Source of the DNA: Streptomyces griseoloalbus
GTDB taxonomy: Bacteria; Actinomycetota; Actinomycetes; Streptomycetales; Streptomycetaceae
DNA: 64,000 nt
Assembly (NCBI GenBank): GCA_014650015.1
Contig: BMUD01000014.1
Span: 124,001 to 188,000, forward strand
Direction: 5' to 3'
The notes beneath the pieces are model-generated. The model worked only from the letters and a program-made list of their open reading frames with translations, did not search any database and was not told the DNA's origin. Both the position numbers and the translations under genes were made by a program. Positions 39,788 through 48,503 of the stretch are shown piece by piece (the first letter of the stretch is position 1; every line of letters begins with the position of its first letter).

Positions 39788-41473
39788 ATGGAGACCGAGT
39801 CGGAACCCTACGTCCGTCTTGCGTCGCTGCGACAACTGCACCGGGCCATGGCCGACATGAACACGGCCCGCAGCCTGGCGGACACGCTGCAGACGGTCGC
39901 CAACGGCGTCGTGGACGCCCTCGGGTACGAGCTGGCCTGCGTCAACCTCGTACGCCCCGACGGCGACCTCGTGGTCGCCGCCCTGGCCGGGAACTCCGCC
40001 GCCGAGGCCCTCATCACCGGCCGGGTCGGCTCCCGCGACTCCTGGGACCGCCGCCTGAACATGGGTGAACGCTGGGGCGATCTGATCTTCATACCGCACA
40101 CCGAGGGCTGGGTCCTCGACGACGACGACGTCCCGCAGTGGTACACCGACGGGCCCGCGCCCCGCTTCGAGGACGAGTGGCACCCCTCCGACCGGCTCTT
40201 CGCCCCGATGTACGCACCCGGGCCGCAGGGCGGCGGAACCTCCGGCGAGCTGGTCGGCGTGCTCTCCGTGGACCGCCCGCGCAACGGCCGGCGGCCCGGC
40301 GCCTGGGGCCGCGAGGCGCTCCAGATGTACGCCTTCCAGGCCGCCATCGCGATCAGCAACGCCCGGCTGCGCTCCAACATGCAGCGCGCCCTGGTCCGCC
40401 TCGAACGCGAGCAGCAGGCGCTGCGGGCCAGCGAGGAGAGCTTCCGGCAGGCCTTCGAGTACGCCCCCTCCGGCATGGCCATCGCCGAGATGGGCGGCGA
40501 ACAGCACGGCCGGATCCTGCGCACCAACGACGCCCTGTGCCGGCTGCTCGGCCGCCCCGCCTCCGCGATGCGCCGCTACTGCTTCTCCGACCTGGTCCAC
40601 CCCGAGGACATAGGCACCCTGCTCCGCACCTCCGCCGAGGGCGGCCGGGCCGAGCTGCGCCTGTGCCGCCGCGACGGCAGCTACGTCTGGGTGAGCCTGC
40701 GCAACTCCGTCGTCGCCGACGCCGCCGACGGCCCCCGCTTCCTCCTCACCCACGTCGAGGACATCGAGGAACGCAAGCGCCGCGAACTCCAGCTCGCCCA
40801 CCGCGCCTCCCACGACTCGCTCACCGGCCTGCCGAACTCCGCCGAGCTGCGGGCGCGGCTGTCCGCCCGGCTGTGCCAGCAGCGCCCGCAGCAGGCGCTG
40901 CCCGCCGCCGTCGACGTCGGCCCCTTCGAGTCCTTCGACTCCCAGGACGCCGCCTACGGCCCGCCCGCCTTCGACCGGGGGCACGACTTCGACTTCCCGC
41001 CGGGCATCGAGGGGTGCGACGCCCACGACCACCATGTGCACACCATCGCGCCCGCCGCGGACTTCGACGACGGCGCCAAGGGGCTCGCGGTGCTCTTCTG
41101 CGACCTCGACGGCTTCAAGTCCATCAACGACCGGTTCGGCCACAACGCGGGTGACGCGGTCCTCATCGAGGTCGCCCGCCGGCTCGGCAACGGCGTCCGG
41201 GACGGCGACACCGTCGCCCGGCTCGGCGGCGACGAGTTCGTGATCCTCGCCGACGGGCTCGGCCGGGCCGACGCCCAGGACCTCGCCGTGCGGCTGCGCA
41301 ACGAGATCATCCGGCCCATCCGCGCCGAGGGACGGGCCGTGCGGGTCGGGGCCAGCTTCGGCATCGGATGGGCGCACTGCGGGATGACCGCGGACGAAGT
41401 CCTGAAGTCCGCCGACGAGCGGATGTACGTCGAGAAACGATCTCGTCCCAAACAGCACAGACGTGCGGGATGA
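39788..41473 (+). CDS. cdgB: GAF-PAS-GGDEF diguanylate cyclase CdgB
   Basis: The product from ATG 39788, after GGGGGGAGGGCGAGG, is 561 residues. A GAF domain (about 25-205, HRAMADMNTARSLADTLQTV) is followed by a PAS/PAC pair (about 215-340, ESFRQAFEYAPSGMAIAEMG and LLTHVEDIEERKRRELQLAH) and a GGDEF domain with an intact RLGGDEFVILADG active site. An Asp/Ala insert (about 365-430) splits the GGDEF domain N-terminus. c-di-GMP made by CdgB controls aerial growth through BldD, and the BldD box at 39641 suggests feedback. Confidence 0.92.
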   Translation: METESEPYVRLASLRQLHRAMADMNTARSLADTLQTVANGVVDALGYELACVNLVRPDGDLVVAALAGNSAAEALITGRVGSRDSWDRRLNMGERWGDLIFIPHTEGWVLDDDDVPQWYTDGPAPRFEDEWHPSDRLFAPMYAPGPQGGGTSGELVGVLSVDRPRNGRRPGAWGREALQMYAFQAAIAISNARLRSNMQRALVRLEREQQALRASEESFRQAFEYAPSGMAIAEMGGEQHGRILRTNDALCRLLGRPASAMRRYCFSDLVHPEDIGTLLRTSAEGGRAELRLCRRDGSYVWVSLRNSVVADAADGPRFLLTHVEDIEERKRRELQLAHRASHDSLTGLPNSAELRARLSARLCQQRPQQALPAAVDVGPFESFDSQDAAYGPPAFDRGHDFDFPPGIEGCDAHDHHVHTIAPAADFDDGAKGLAVLFCDLDGFKSINDRFGHNAGDAVLIEVARRLGNGVRDGDTVARLGGDEFVILADGLGRADAQDLAVRLRNEIIRPIRAEGRAVRVGASFGIGWAHCGMTADEVLKSADERMYVEKRSRPKQHRRAG

Positions 41474-41589
41474 ACCGCAGGTCAGTGAGTTGATGCGGTC
41501 TGCGTCACCCTTTCGGGCCATCCGAAGCGGGTAGGCTCGCCCTCTCACCACTCGTACCGCACCCGATCCGCAGCTAGGAGCACCAAGGG

Positions 41590-42531
41590 ATGACGCCCGG
41601 CAACAACGGCGCGAGCACGCCCGAGGACGACGACCCGTTCGGCTACCTCTACGCCGACGGGCAGGCCAACGGGGCCCAGCCCCCGTCCGGGGGCTACGGC
41701 TACCCGAACTCGGTCAACCGGGTGCGGCCGGTCGGGACGCGCCAGTACGGCCAGCCGGGAGCCGCTCCGCAGGCACCGCCGCAGCAGGGGGTCTACGGCC
41801 AGCCGAGCGCCCACTACGCCGCGCCGGAGACGCTGCCGGGCGGCGCCACCACCGCCCAGTCGCACCAGCCGGCGTACGGCGGCGGTCGCGGCGGCGGCCG
41901 GGGCCGCGGCCCGAACACCAAGGGCCTCCTCATCGGCGCGATCGCCGTGGTCGCCGCGGTCGTGATCGGCATCGGCGTGGTCATGATCGGCGGCGAAGAC
42001 GACGACAAGGGCGGCGACCAGGCCGACTCGACCCCGACCCAGGCCCAGAACAGCACCGAGCCGAGCCCGTCGGGGAGCGAGAACGCGAAGGACGAGGTCG
42101 AGCTGCCGACCATCGACGCGAAGGCGCTCCGTCTCGACGGCGGGGCCGCCCTCGCCTCGGACGTCAAGGGCGCGCAGTCCGACGGCGGCATCTACGTGGC
42201 CAACCTCAACCAGCCGGGTGCCACGGTCACCTGGACCGTCAACGGCATCCCGAAGGACGGTGCGTACACCGTCTTCGTGCGCTACAGCACCACCGACGAC
42301 CCCCAGTCGATGACACTCACCGTCAACGGCAAGCCGTTCGGCAGCAAGCTGAACATGGACAACTGGGCCCGCGCCAAGGACGGCGACTTCTCCAAGGGCT
42401 GGACCAAGACCTTCGCCTGGCCCACTCTCAACAAGGGCACCAACACCATCTCGGTCTCCTGCGCCGACGGCGACAAGTGCAACGTCCTGCTGGACCAGCT
42501 GTGGCTGAAGGAAGGCCAGGTCAAGGACTGA
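41590..42531 (+). CDS. Membrane-anchored carbohydrate-binding-module-like protein
   Basis: The 313-residue product has a Gly/Pro/Gln-rich cytoplasmic part (about 1-110), one membrane helix (GLLIGAIAVVAAVVIGIGVV, about 115-134), an acidic Ser/Thr linker and an extracellular beta-sandwich. That domain (IDAKALRLDGGAALASDVKG, YTVFVRYSTTDDPQSMTLTV, WPTLNKGTNTISVSC) looks like CBM35/CBM6. Two cysteines (SCADGDKC) may form a disulphide. It could bind cell-wall or environmental polysaccharide. It is convergent with the PfkB kinase gene, overlapping by 11 bases. Confidence 0.83.
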   Translation: MTPGNNGASTPEDDDPFGYLYADGQANGAQPPSGGYGYPNSVNRVRPVGTRQYGQPGAAPQAPPQQGVYGQPSAHYAAPETLPGGATTAQSHQPAYGGGRGGGRGRGPNTKGLLIGAIAVVAAVVIGIGVVMIGGEDDDKGGDQADSTPTQAQNSTEPSPSGSENAKDEVELPTIDAKALRLDGGAALASDVKGAQSDGGIYVANLNQPGATVTWTVNGIPKDGAYTVFVRYSTTDDPQSMTLTVNGKPFGSKLNMDNWARAKDGDFSKGWTKTFAWPTLNKGTNTISVSCADGDKCNVLLDQLWLKEGQVKD

Positions 42532-43462
42532 CCTGGGCCGCGCTCGCTTCCCCGGTCACGGTGATCCCGCTCAGCAGCCGCTCGTAGGCCGGGCGGTCGA
42601 AGTCGCCGGCCGTGGGGGACAGGACCGTCGCCGCCGACAGAGCCGCTGCCCGGGTGAGGCGGTCGGGCCAGGGGCGGTGTTCCACCAGGGCCGAGAGCAG
42701 GCCCGCGACGACCGCGTCACCGGCGCCGGTCGGATTGCCCCGCAGCCGGGACGGCGGGGCCGCGCGCCAGCGGCCCTCGGGGCTCACCGCCAGCAGGCCC
42801 TCCGGGCCGAGCGAGGCGACCACCGTGCCCGCGCCGCGCCGACGGGCGTCCTGCGCGGCGCGCGACGGCTCGTGGAAGCCGGTGAGTTCGGCCAGTTCCT
42901 CGGCGTTCGGCTTGAGGATGTCGGGGCGCCCGGCGACCCCGCGGCGCAGCGCCGCCCCGCTGGTGTCGAGGAGGACCGGGACGCCGGCCGCGCGGGCGGT
43001 GCGGACCAGCCCCGCGTAGGCGCCCACCGGGACACCCGGCGGCAGGCTGCCGCACAGGGCCACCGCCGAGACGGAGGCCAGCAGATCCCCGTACAGCTCC
43101 TGGAAGGCGGACCACTCGGCGTGGGCGACGGTGGGGCCGGGCTCGTTGAGCTGGGTGGTGCCGCCGGACCGCTCGTCGACCACCGCGACGGTGCGCCGGG
43201 TCGTGCCGGACACCGGCACCAGCGCGTCCACCACCCCCGGCACCTCGGTGAGCCGGTCCCGCAGGATCCGTCCCGTCGTGCCGCCGGCGAAGCCGGTGAC
43301 CGTCACCTCGTGGCCGAGGGCGGCGAGCACGCGGGCCACGTTGACCCCCTTGCCGCCGGGGCGTTCGGTCACCGCGGAGACCCGGTGGGAGGCGTACGGC
43401 CGCAGGGACGGTACGCGGTAGGTGATGTCGAGAGCGGTGTTCAGCGTGACCGTGAGGATCAC
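42521..43462 (-). CDS. PfkB-family 1-phosphofructokinase-type sugar kinase
   Basis: The 313-residue ribokinase-fold enzyme has ILTVTLNTALDITYRVPSLR at the start, RVSAVTERPGGKGVNVARVL (about 27-46) as PfkB signature 1 and RGNPTGAGDAVVAGLLSALV (about 245) as signature 2 with the catalytic Asp in GAGD. It is most like 1-phosphofructokinase or tagatose-6-phosphate kinase. No PTS fructose gene is adjacent. It neighbours the aminosugar genes nagA and nagK, so it may act on another hexose phosphate. A DUF-type alternative is unlikely. Confidence 0.9.
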   Translation of the reverse strand: MILTVTLNTALDITYRVPSLRPYASHRVSAVTERPGGKGVNVARVLAALGHEVTVTGFAGGTTGRILRDRLTEVPGVVDALVPVSGTTRRTVAVVDERSGGTTQLNEPGPTVAHAEWSAFQELYGDLLASVSAVALCGSLPPGVPVGAYAGLVRTARAAGVPVLLDTSGAALRRGVAGRPDILKPNAEELAELTGFHEPSRAAQDARRRGAGTVVASLGPEGLLAVSPEGRWRAAPPSRLRGNPTGAGDAVVAGLLSALVEHRPWPDRLTRAAALSAATVLSPTAGDFDRPAYERLLSGITVTGEASAAQVSP

Positions 43463-43580
43463 CGGGCCGGACCTCCCCTCTTGCCTGCGCTTTCCGTGTG
43501 TCCGGGGGCACGATCATGCCAAACGGACGGCGGTCGGCCCACCCCTCGGGCCGTCCACCGTCCACCGACGGCGGGACGGA

Positions 43581-44726
43581 TCAGCCCAGTTGGGGATCGA
43601 CCACCCATTCCCCCCGGCGCATCACGCCCTTGAGGGCGAAGTCCGCGTCCAGAACCACCAGGTCGGCGTCCTTGCCGGGCTCCAGCGAGCCGATCCGGTC
43701 GTCCAGGCCCAGCAGCCGCGCCGGGTTGGCGGAGATCGCGGCGACCACGTCCTCGACGGGCAGCCCGTCCACCGTCACCGCCCGCTTGAAGGCGCGGTCC
43801 AGGGTGAGCGTGGAACCGGCGATGGAGCCGCCCTCCACCAGCCGGGCCACGCCCTCCGCGACCTCGACCTCCATGGGGCCCAGCATGTAGCGGCCGTCGC
43901 CGAAACCGGCCGCGTCCATCGCGTCGGTGATGAAGGCGACCCGGTCCCGGCCCGCGTGGTGGAAGGCGAGCTGCAGCGCGGCCGGATGCAGATGCGTGCC
44001 GTCGTCGATCAGCTCGACGGTGACCCGCTCGTCCTCCAGCAGGGCCGCGATCGGGCCGGGGGCGCGGTGGCCGAGCGGGGGCATCGCGTTGAACAGGTGG
44101 GTGGCGACGGTGGCGCCCGCGTCGATGGCCGCGACCGTCTGCTCGTACGTCGCGTCCGTGTGCCCGACCGCCGCGATCACCCCGTGCTCGGCGAGCAGCC
44201 GTACGGAGTCCAGGCCGCCCGGCAGCTCGGTGGCCAGGGTCATCATCCTCGCGTGGCCGTGCGCCGCGTCGATCAGCTTGCGGACCTCGGCCGGGTCCGG
44301 GTCGCGCAGCAGCTCCTCGTTGTGCGCGCCCTTGCGGCACGGGGAGATGAACGGCCCTTCGAAGTGGATGCCGGCGATCTCCTGCTGCTGGGCGAGCTCC
44401 GCCAGCATCCCGGCGTGCCGGGCGAGGAAGTCCAGGTCACCGGTGACGGCGGAGGCGATCACCGTGGTGGTGCCGTGCAGGCGGTGGGTGTGGACGCCCT
44501 TGAGGACGTCCTCGGCGGTGCCGCCGGCGAAGGAGGTGCCGCCGCCGCCGTGGTTGTGGATGTCGACGAACCCGGGGACCAGCCAGTGGCCGGACGCGTC
44601 GAGCGTCTCGGCGTGCTCGGGCGCCGCGGCCGCGATCCGCGTGCCCTCGACGATCACGCGGCCGTCGTCCACGGTCCCGGTGGGCAGTACCACCCGGGCA
44701 CCGGTGAGAACCTTGGTGGGGGCCAT
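43581..44726 (-). CDS. nagA: N-acetylglucosamine-6-phosphate deacetylase
   Basis: The 381-residue amidohydrolase removes acetate from GlcNAc-6-P. The metal site is in WLVPGFVDIHNHGGGGTSFA (about 50-69), with the metal-binding Glu in IHFEGPFISPCRKGAHN, and His in AVGHTDATYEQT and ATHLFNAMPPL. The catalytic Asp is in VAFITDAMDAAG. The start ATG shares TGATG with the nagK stop, so nagK-nagA is one operon. Control by DasR through the dre-like sites at 45759-45792 is expected. Confidence 0.96.
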   Translation of the reverse strand: MAPTKVLTGARVVLPTGTVDDGRVIVEGTRIAAAAPEHAETLDASGHWLVPGFVDIHNHGGGGTSFAGGTAEDVLKGVHTHRLHGTTTVIASAVTGDLDFLARHAGMLAELAQQQEIAGIHFEGPFISPCRKGAHNEELLRDPDPAEVRKLIDAAHGHARMMTLATELPGGLDSVRLLAEHGVIAAVGHTDATYEQTVAAIDAGATVATHLFNAMPPLGHRAPGPIAALLEDERVTVELIDDGTHLHPAALQLAFHHAGRDRVAFITDAMDAAGFGDGRYMLGPMEVEVAEGVARLVEGGSIAGSTLTLDRAFKRAVTVDGLPVEDVVAAISANPARLLGLDDRIGSLEPGKDADLVVLDADFALKGVMRRGEWVVDPQLG

Positions 44727-45730
44727 CAGGTGGTTACCTCCGAGGGGTCAGTGGTCGAGGGGTCGGGGGTCGACGGGCCGGTGGCCGAAGGGGGCGTGGC
44801 CGAGGGGCCGGCGGGGTCGATCAGATCCCAGGCGAGGAGCCCCGCGCCCAGGCATCCGGCGGTGTCCCCGAGGGCCGCCGGGACCAGGGACGGCAGCTTC
44901 TGGAAGGTGACCCGCCGCCGGACTGCCTCCCGCAGCGGTGTGAACAAGGTTTCCCCCGCCTCGGCCAGCCCGCCACCGATGATCAGCGTGCGGGGGTCCA
45001 GCAGGGTGAGCGCGGTGACCAGCCCGTCGGCCAGGGCGTCCACCGCCTCCTGCCACACCTCGCGGGCCCGTACGTCCCCGGACTCGACGGCTTTCGCGCA
45101 GTCGGCCGCGTCGGCGCCGGGATCGCCGCAGGCCGCCGCCCACGCCTCGCTCACCGCCGCGGCGGACGCGAACCGCTCCAGACAGCCGCGCTGACCGCAG
45201 GGACAGGGGGCACCCCCGGGTCGTACGACGACGTGACCGATCTCGCCCGCGAAGCCGTGCGCACCCGCCTCGACCCGGCCGTCGATGCCGATGGCGCCCG
45301 CGATCCCGGTGCCCAGCGGTACGAACAGGAAGCGGTCGGCGCCCCGGCCCGCGCCGATGCGGCCCTCGGCGAGCCCGCCGGCGCGCACGTCGTGGCCGAG
45401 GGCGACGGGGACACCGCCGAACCGTTCGGCGAGCAGGGCGCGCAGCGGGACGTCGCGCCAGCCGAGGTTGGCCGAGTAGACGGCGATGCCCGCCGCCTCG
45501 TCGACGATCCCGGGGACCGCGACGCCGACGGCGGACGCGGCTTCGCCGTGCCGGCGGATGCCGTGGGCGCGCAGGTCGGCCGCGAAGTCGAGGACGTCCG
45601 CGACGACCGCGTCGGGGCCGCGTTCGCGGCCGGTGGCCCGGCGGGCCCGGTGCAGCAGCTCGCCGTCCGCCCCGACCAGGGCGGCCTTCATCGCGGTGCC
45701 GCCCACATCGAGGGCGATGACATGTCTCAC
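44726..45730 (-). CDS. nagK: ROK-family N-acetylglucosamine kinase
   Basis: The 334-residue product starts at GTG 45730. ALDVGGTAMKAALVGADGEL (residues 6-25) is the ATP-binding ROK motif. VAVPGIVDEAAGIAVYSANL and the catalytic GHDVRAGGLAEGRIGAG follow, and the ROK zinc site HVVVRPGGAPCPCGQRGCLE (about 165-184) has the Cys cluster. The C-terminus is a Pro/Ser/Thr tail of about 30 residues, unusual for the family. Coupling with nagA and the dre-like sites upstream mark it as NagK, which makes GlcNAc-6-P. Confidence 0.9.
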   Translation of the reverse strand: MRHVIALDVGGTAMKAALVGADGELLHRARRATGRERGPDAVVADVLDFAADLRAHGIRRHGEAASAVGVAVPGIVDEAAGIAVYSANLGWRDVPLRALLAERFGGVPVALGHDVRAGGLAEGRIGAGRGADRFLFVPLGTGIAGAIGIDGRVEAGAHGFAGEIGHVVVRPGGAPCPCGQRGCLERFASAAAVSEAWAAACGDPGADAADCAKAVESGDVRAREVWQEAVDALADGLVTALTLLDPRTLIIGGGLAEAGETLFTPLREAVRRRVTFQKLPSLVPAALGDTAGCLGAGLLAWDLIDPAGPSATPPSATGPSTPDPSTTDPSEVTT

Positions 45731-45758
45731 GGGGGACAGTGTGGCCCGGGTACCCGCA

Positions 45759-45774
45759 AGAGGTCTAGTCCACT
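45759..45774. promoter_or_regulatory. DasR dre-like site 1
   Basis: AGAGGTCTAGTCCACT matches the dre consensus ACTGGTCTAGACCACT at 13 of 16 positions. It lies 29 bases before nagK and in the divergent promoter region of the sugar-binding lipoprotein. Confidence 0.7.
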
Positions 45775-45776
45775 CA

Positions 45777-45792
45777 CGTGGTGTAGACCTTG
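45777..45792. promoter_or_regulatory. DasR dre-like site 2
   Basis: CGTGGTGTAGACCTTG retains the TGG/AGACC core of the dre consensus. It adjoins site 1 with a two-base gap, so the nagKA and sugar-binding genes may share a double operator. Confidence 0.6.
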
Positions 45793-45850
45793 TTCCGATT
45801 ATCGAAAACCGTTCGGATTGGCGCGGAGCGCCGGGGCAGGGGCAAGGCAA

Positions 45851-47119
45851 GTGCAGCGGCAGGTCGGGACAAGAGCGATCGCGGTGGTGTCCGCACTGGG
45901 ACTGACGGGAGTCCTCGGCGGTTGCGGAGTCGGCGGCGGATCGTCGGACGTGACCCTGAGGCTGGTCGCCGCCGACTACGGCGACAGCGCGGCCAACAGC
46001 TCCGAGAAGTACTGGGCCGACCTGGTCGAGCGGTACGAGTCCGAGCACCCCGACGTGAAGATCGACGTCAGCGTCTACTCCTGGAACGACGTCGACCGCA
46101 AGGTCAAGGAGATGGTCGACGCGGGCGACCCGCCGGACCTGGCGCAGATCGGCGCGTACGCCGACTACGCGGCCGAGGGGAAGCTCTACAAGGCCGGTGA
46201 CCTGCTCTCCATCCCCGTCCAGGCGGACTTCCTCTCGCAGCTGGCCATCGCGGGGGAGGTCAACAGCGTGCAGTACGGCATGCCGTTCGCCTCCTCCACG
46301 CGGGTGCTCTTCTACAACAAGGAGCTGTTCGCCGAGGCCGGCATCACCCCGCCGAAGACCTGGGACGACCTCGCCGCGAACGCCGAGGCGCTCAAGGCCC
46401 GGGGTGTGAAGTACCCGTACGCGCTGCCGCTCGGCCCGGAGGAGGCGCAGGCCGAGACCATGCAGTGGCTGCTCAGCGGTGGGGGCGGCTTCAAGGACAT
46501 CACGGGCGTCTACAGCGTCGACTCCGTGCAGAACGTCCAGACCTTCACCTGGCTGAAGGACGAGCTGGTCGGCAAGGGCCTCACCGGCCCCGTCGAGCCC
46601 GGCAAGCTGAACCGGGCCGACGCGTTCGCCGCGTTCGCGGCCGGTGACGTCGGCATGCTCAACGGGCACCCCTCGCTGATGGGGATGGCCGAGAAGAAGG
46701 GCGTGAAGTTCGGCATGGTGCCGACGCCGGGGGTCGACGGCCAGAGCCCGTCCACGCTCGGTGTCGCCGACTGGATGATGGCCTTCAACAAGAACGGCCA
46801 CCGCGAGCAGGTGGGCGACTTCCTCGACTTCGTCTACAGCGAGGAGAACGTGCTCGACTTCTCCCGCGAGTACCACCTGCTGCCGGTCACCATCTCGGCG
46901 TCCCGCGCGATGGCCGCGGCCGACGAGGGCAAGGACCTCAAGCCCTTCCTCGACCAGCTGCCGACCTCGGAGCTCTACCCGGTCGGCAACACCTCCTGGG
47001 CGACGGTCAACGCGGCGGTCAAGAAGCAGATCGGCAAGGCGGTCGCCCCGAACGGCAGCCCCGAGGGCGTCCTGGGCGGCCTCCAGGCGACGGCGACGCG
47101 CGCGGAGAACGCGGAGTAG
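45851..47119 (+). CDS. Extracellular sugar-binding lipoprotein (ABC importer)
   Basis: The 422-residue product starts at GTG 45851. The lipoprotein signal ends in LTGVLGGCGVGGG (Cys near 25). It is a family 1 solute-binding protein: VSVYSWNDVDRKVKEMVDAG, PPDLAQIGAYADYAAEGKLY, TRVLFYNKELFAEAGITPP with KTWDDLAANAEAL, and FAAFAAGDVGMLNGHPSLMG. No permease genes are adjacent, so it works with an importer elsewhere, probably powered by MsiK. Divergence from nagK across dre-like sites suggests aminosugar or chitin-oligomer uptake. Confidence 0.87.
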   Translation: MQRQVGTRAIAVVSALGLTGVLGGCGVGGGSSDVTLRLVAADYGDSAANSSEKYWADLVERYESEHPDVKIDVSVYSWNDVDRKVKEMVDAGDPPDLAQIGAYADYAAEGKLYKAGDLLSIPVQADFLSQLAIAGEVNSVQYGMPFASSTRVLFYNKELFAEAGITPPKTWDDLAANAEALKARGVKYPYALPLGPEEAQAETMQWLLSGGGGFKDITGVYSVDSVQNVQTFTWLKDELVGKGLTGPVEPGKLNRADAFAAFAAGDVGMLNGHPSLMGMAEKKGVKFGMVPTPGVDGQSPSTLGVADWMMAFNKNGHREQVGDFLDFVYSEENVLDFSREYHLLPVTISASRAMAAADEGKDLKPFLDQLPTSELYPVGNTSWATVNAAVKKQIGKAVAPNGSPEGVLGGLQATATRAENAE

Positions 47120-47129
47120 CCTGCCGGAC

Positions 47130-47393
47130 ATGGACGTGGGGGACGAGGAGCAGGAGACGCACGAGACCGGCCGGCTGGGCCGGCGCGAGCAGGACGTCCT
47201 CGCGCTGGAACGCCGCGGCTTCACCGGCCCCGGCGTGAAGGAACGGGCCATCCGCGAGGAACTGGGCCTGGCCCCGGTCCGCTACTACCAGCTCCTCAAC
47301 GCCCTCCTCGACGACCCCCGCGCCCTCGCCCACGACCCGGTGACGGTGAACCGCCTGCGCCGCGTCCGGGACACCCGCCGCACGGAACGCTGA
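47130..47393 (+). CDS. DUF3263 family protein
   Basis: The 87-residue helical protein contains the DUF3263 core: REQDVLALERRGFTGPGVKE, IREELGLAPVRYYQLLNALL and DDPRALAHDPVTVNRLRRVR. The helices around LAPVRYYQLL resemble a helix-turn-helix, and such proteins occur widely in actinobacteria without a proven role. It starts 10 bases after the sugar-binding gene. Its last 13 codons are part of a 74-base unit that is tandemly repeated downstream. Confidence 0.88.
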   Translation: MDVGDEEQETHETGRLGRREQDVLALERRGFTGPGVKERAIREELGLAPVRYYQLLNALLDDPRALAHDPVTVNRLRRVRDTRRTER

Positions 47394-47574
47394 GCGCCGT
47401 CAGCCGATCCGGTCCGCCGGTGCCGCGCCTGCGCCGGGTCCGGGACACCCGCCGCACGGAACGCTGAGCGCCGTCAGCCGGTCCGGTCCGCCGGTGCCGC
47501 GCCTGCGCCGCGTCCGGGACACCCGCCGTACGGAACGCTGAGCGCCGTCAGCCGGTCCGGTCCGCCAGTGCCCG
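47354..47574. repeat. 74-base tandem repeat at a convergent gene junction
   Basis: Three nearly identical 74-base units begin at 47354, 47428 and 47502. Each holds the 3' end of the DUF3263 gene (LRRVRDTRRTER then stop) followed by the 3' end of otsB on the other strand (ADRTG then stop). Unit 1 is the real end of the first gene and unit 3 the real end of otsB. Confidence 0.95.
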
Positions 47575-48447
47575 CAGCAGGCGTACGACCCCCGCGGGGC
47601 CGTCGACCACCACGTCGGCGCGGTCGCGCAGTTCCGTGACCTCGTCGCTGCCGCTGCACACCAGCAGCCCCGGGACGCCGCTGTCGCGGAGTTTGTCGAC
47701 GGCGGTGTAGGCGGGGAGGTCGCCCAGGTCGTCACCGGCGTACAGGACCGACTCGGCGCCGATCCTCCGGGCGTACTCCATCAGGGCGACGCCCTTGTCC
47801 ATGCCGGGCGGGCGCAGCTCCAGCACCATGCGGCCCGGCTCGACGATCAGGCCGTGCCGGGTGGCGAGGTCGGTGAGCGGCTCGCGCAGCGCCTCGAAGG
47901 CGGCCTGCGGGTCGCCGGCCCGCCGGGTGTGGACGGCCACCGCCCGGCCCTTCTCCTCGATCCAGGTGCCCTGCCACGCGCCGACCCGGTCGAGCAGCCC
48001 CGGCAGCTCCGCGCGGGCGGCGGCGACGCCGGGGTGCGGGGCGGGCGCGGTGACCGTACCGGTGACGGCGTCCCAGCGCTCGGCGCCGTAGTGGCCGAGG
48101 ACGACGAGGTGCTCCAGACCGGGGACGCCCGCGAAGCCCCCGTGCCGCACCGCGACACCCGCCGGCCGGCCGGTGACGACCGCGACCGCGGCCACCTTCG
48201 GCGCGAGGGCGGCGAGTGCGGGCACCGCGTCCGGGTGCGCGCGGGCCTGCTCGGGGTCGGCCACGATCGGCGCGAGCGTCCCGTCGAAGTCGAGCCCGAT
48301 CAACGCCTTCCCCGGCCGCGCGAGAAGAGCCTCGAGCCCCTCCCGCCCGGCCCGCGCGGCGGGTGTCGGCAGGTCACCGGTGGCACCGCCTTCCGGGGTG
48401 TGCCCGTCCGTGGCCTTCGGGTCCGTGGAATCCGTATGGCTGCCCAT
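47548..48447 (-). CDS. otsB: Trehalose-6-phosphate phosphatase
   Basis: The 299-residue HAD-family enzyme makes trehalose from trehalose-6-phosphate. GLDFDGTLAPIVADPEQARA (about 51-70) carries the two catalytic Asps. Motif 2 lies in VAVVTGRPAG, and KGVALMEYARRIGAESVLYA, GDDLGDLPAYTAVDKL supply the acidic metal site. A disordered N-terminal 35 residues precede the domain. It lies 57 bases after the otsA stop on the same strand and is probably co-transcribed with it. Confidence 0.94.
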   Translation of the reverse strand: MGSHTDSTDPKATDGHTPEGGATGDLPTPAARAGREGLEALLARPGKALIGLDFDGTLAPIVADPEQARAHPDAVPALAALAPKVAAVAVVTGRPAGVAVRHGGFAGVPGLEHLVVLGHYGAERWDAVTGTVTAPAPHPGVAAARAELPGLLDRVGAWQGTWIEEKGRAVAVHTRRAGDPQAAFEALREPLTDLATRHGLIVEPGRMVLELRPPGMDKGVALMEYARRIGAESVLYAGDDLGDLPAYTAVDKLRDSGVPGLLVCSGSDEVTELRDRADVVVDGPAGVVRLLRALADRTG

Positions 48448-48503
48448 ACCGCCAACCTATCCACGCCCGCGCGCTCGCACGCCTGCCAGTCCGGCCATAC
48501 CGG

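Noticed and set aside
39707..41551. 614-codon open frame antisense to cdgB
   Set aside because: It mirrors the GC3-biased cdgB frame; the plus-strand protein has GAF, PAS and GGDEF domains, and the antisense frame has none.
47354..47574. 74-base repeats as a CRISPR or att site
   Set aside because: No spacers; each unit contains the real gene ends, so it is a duplication.
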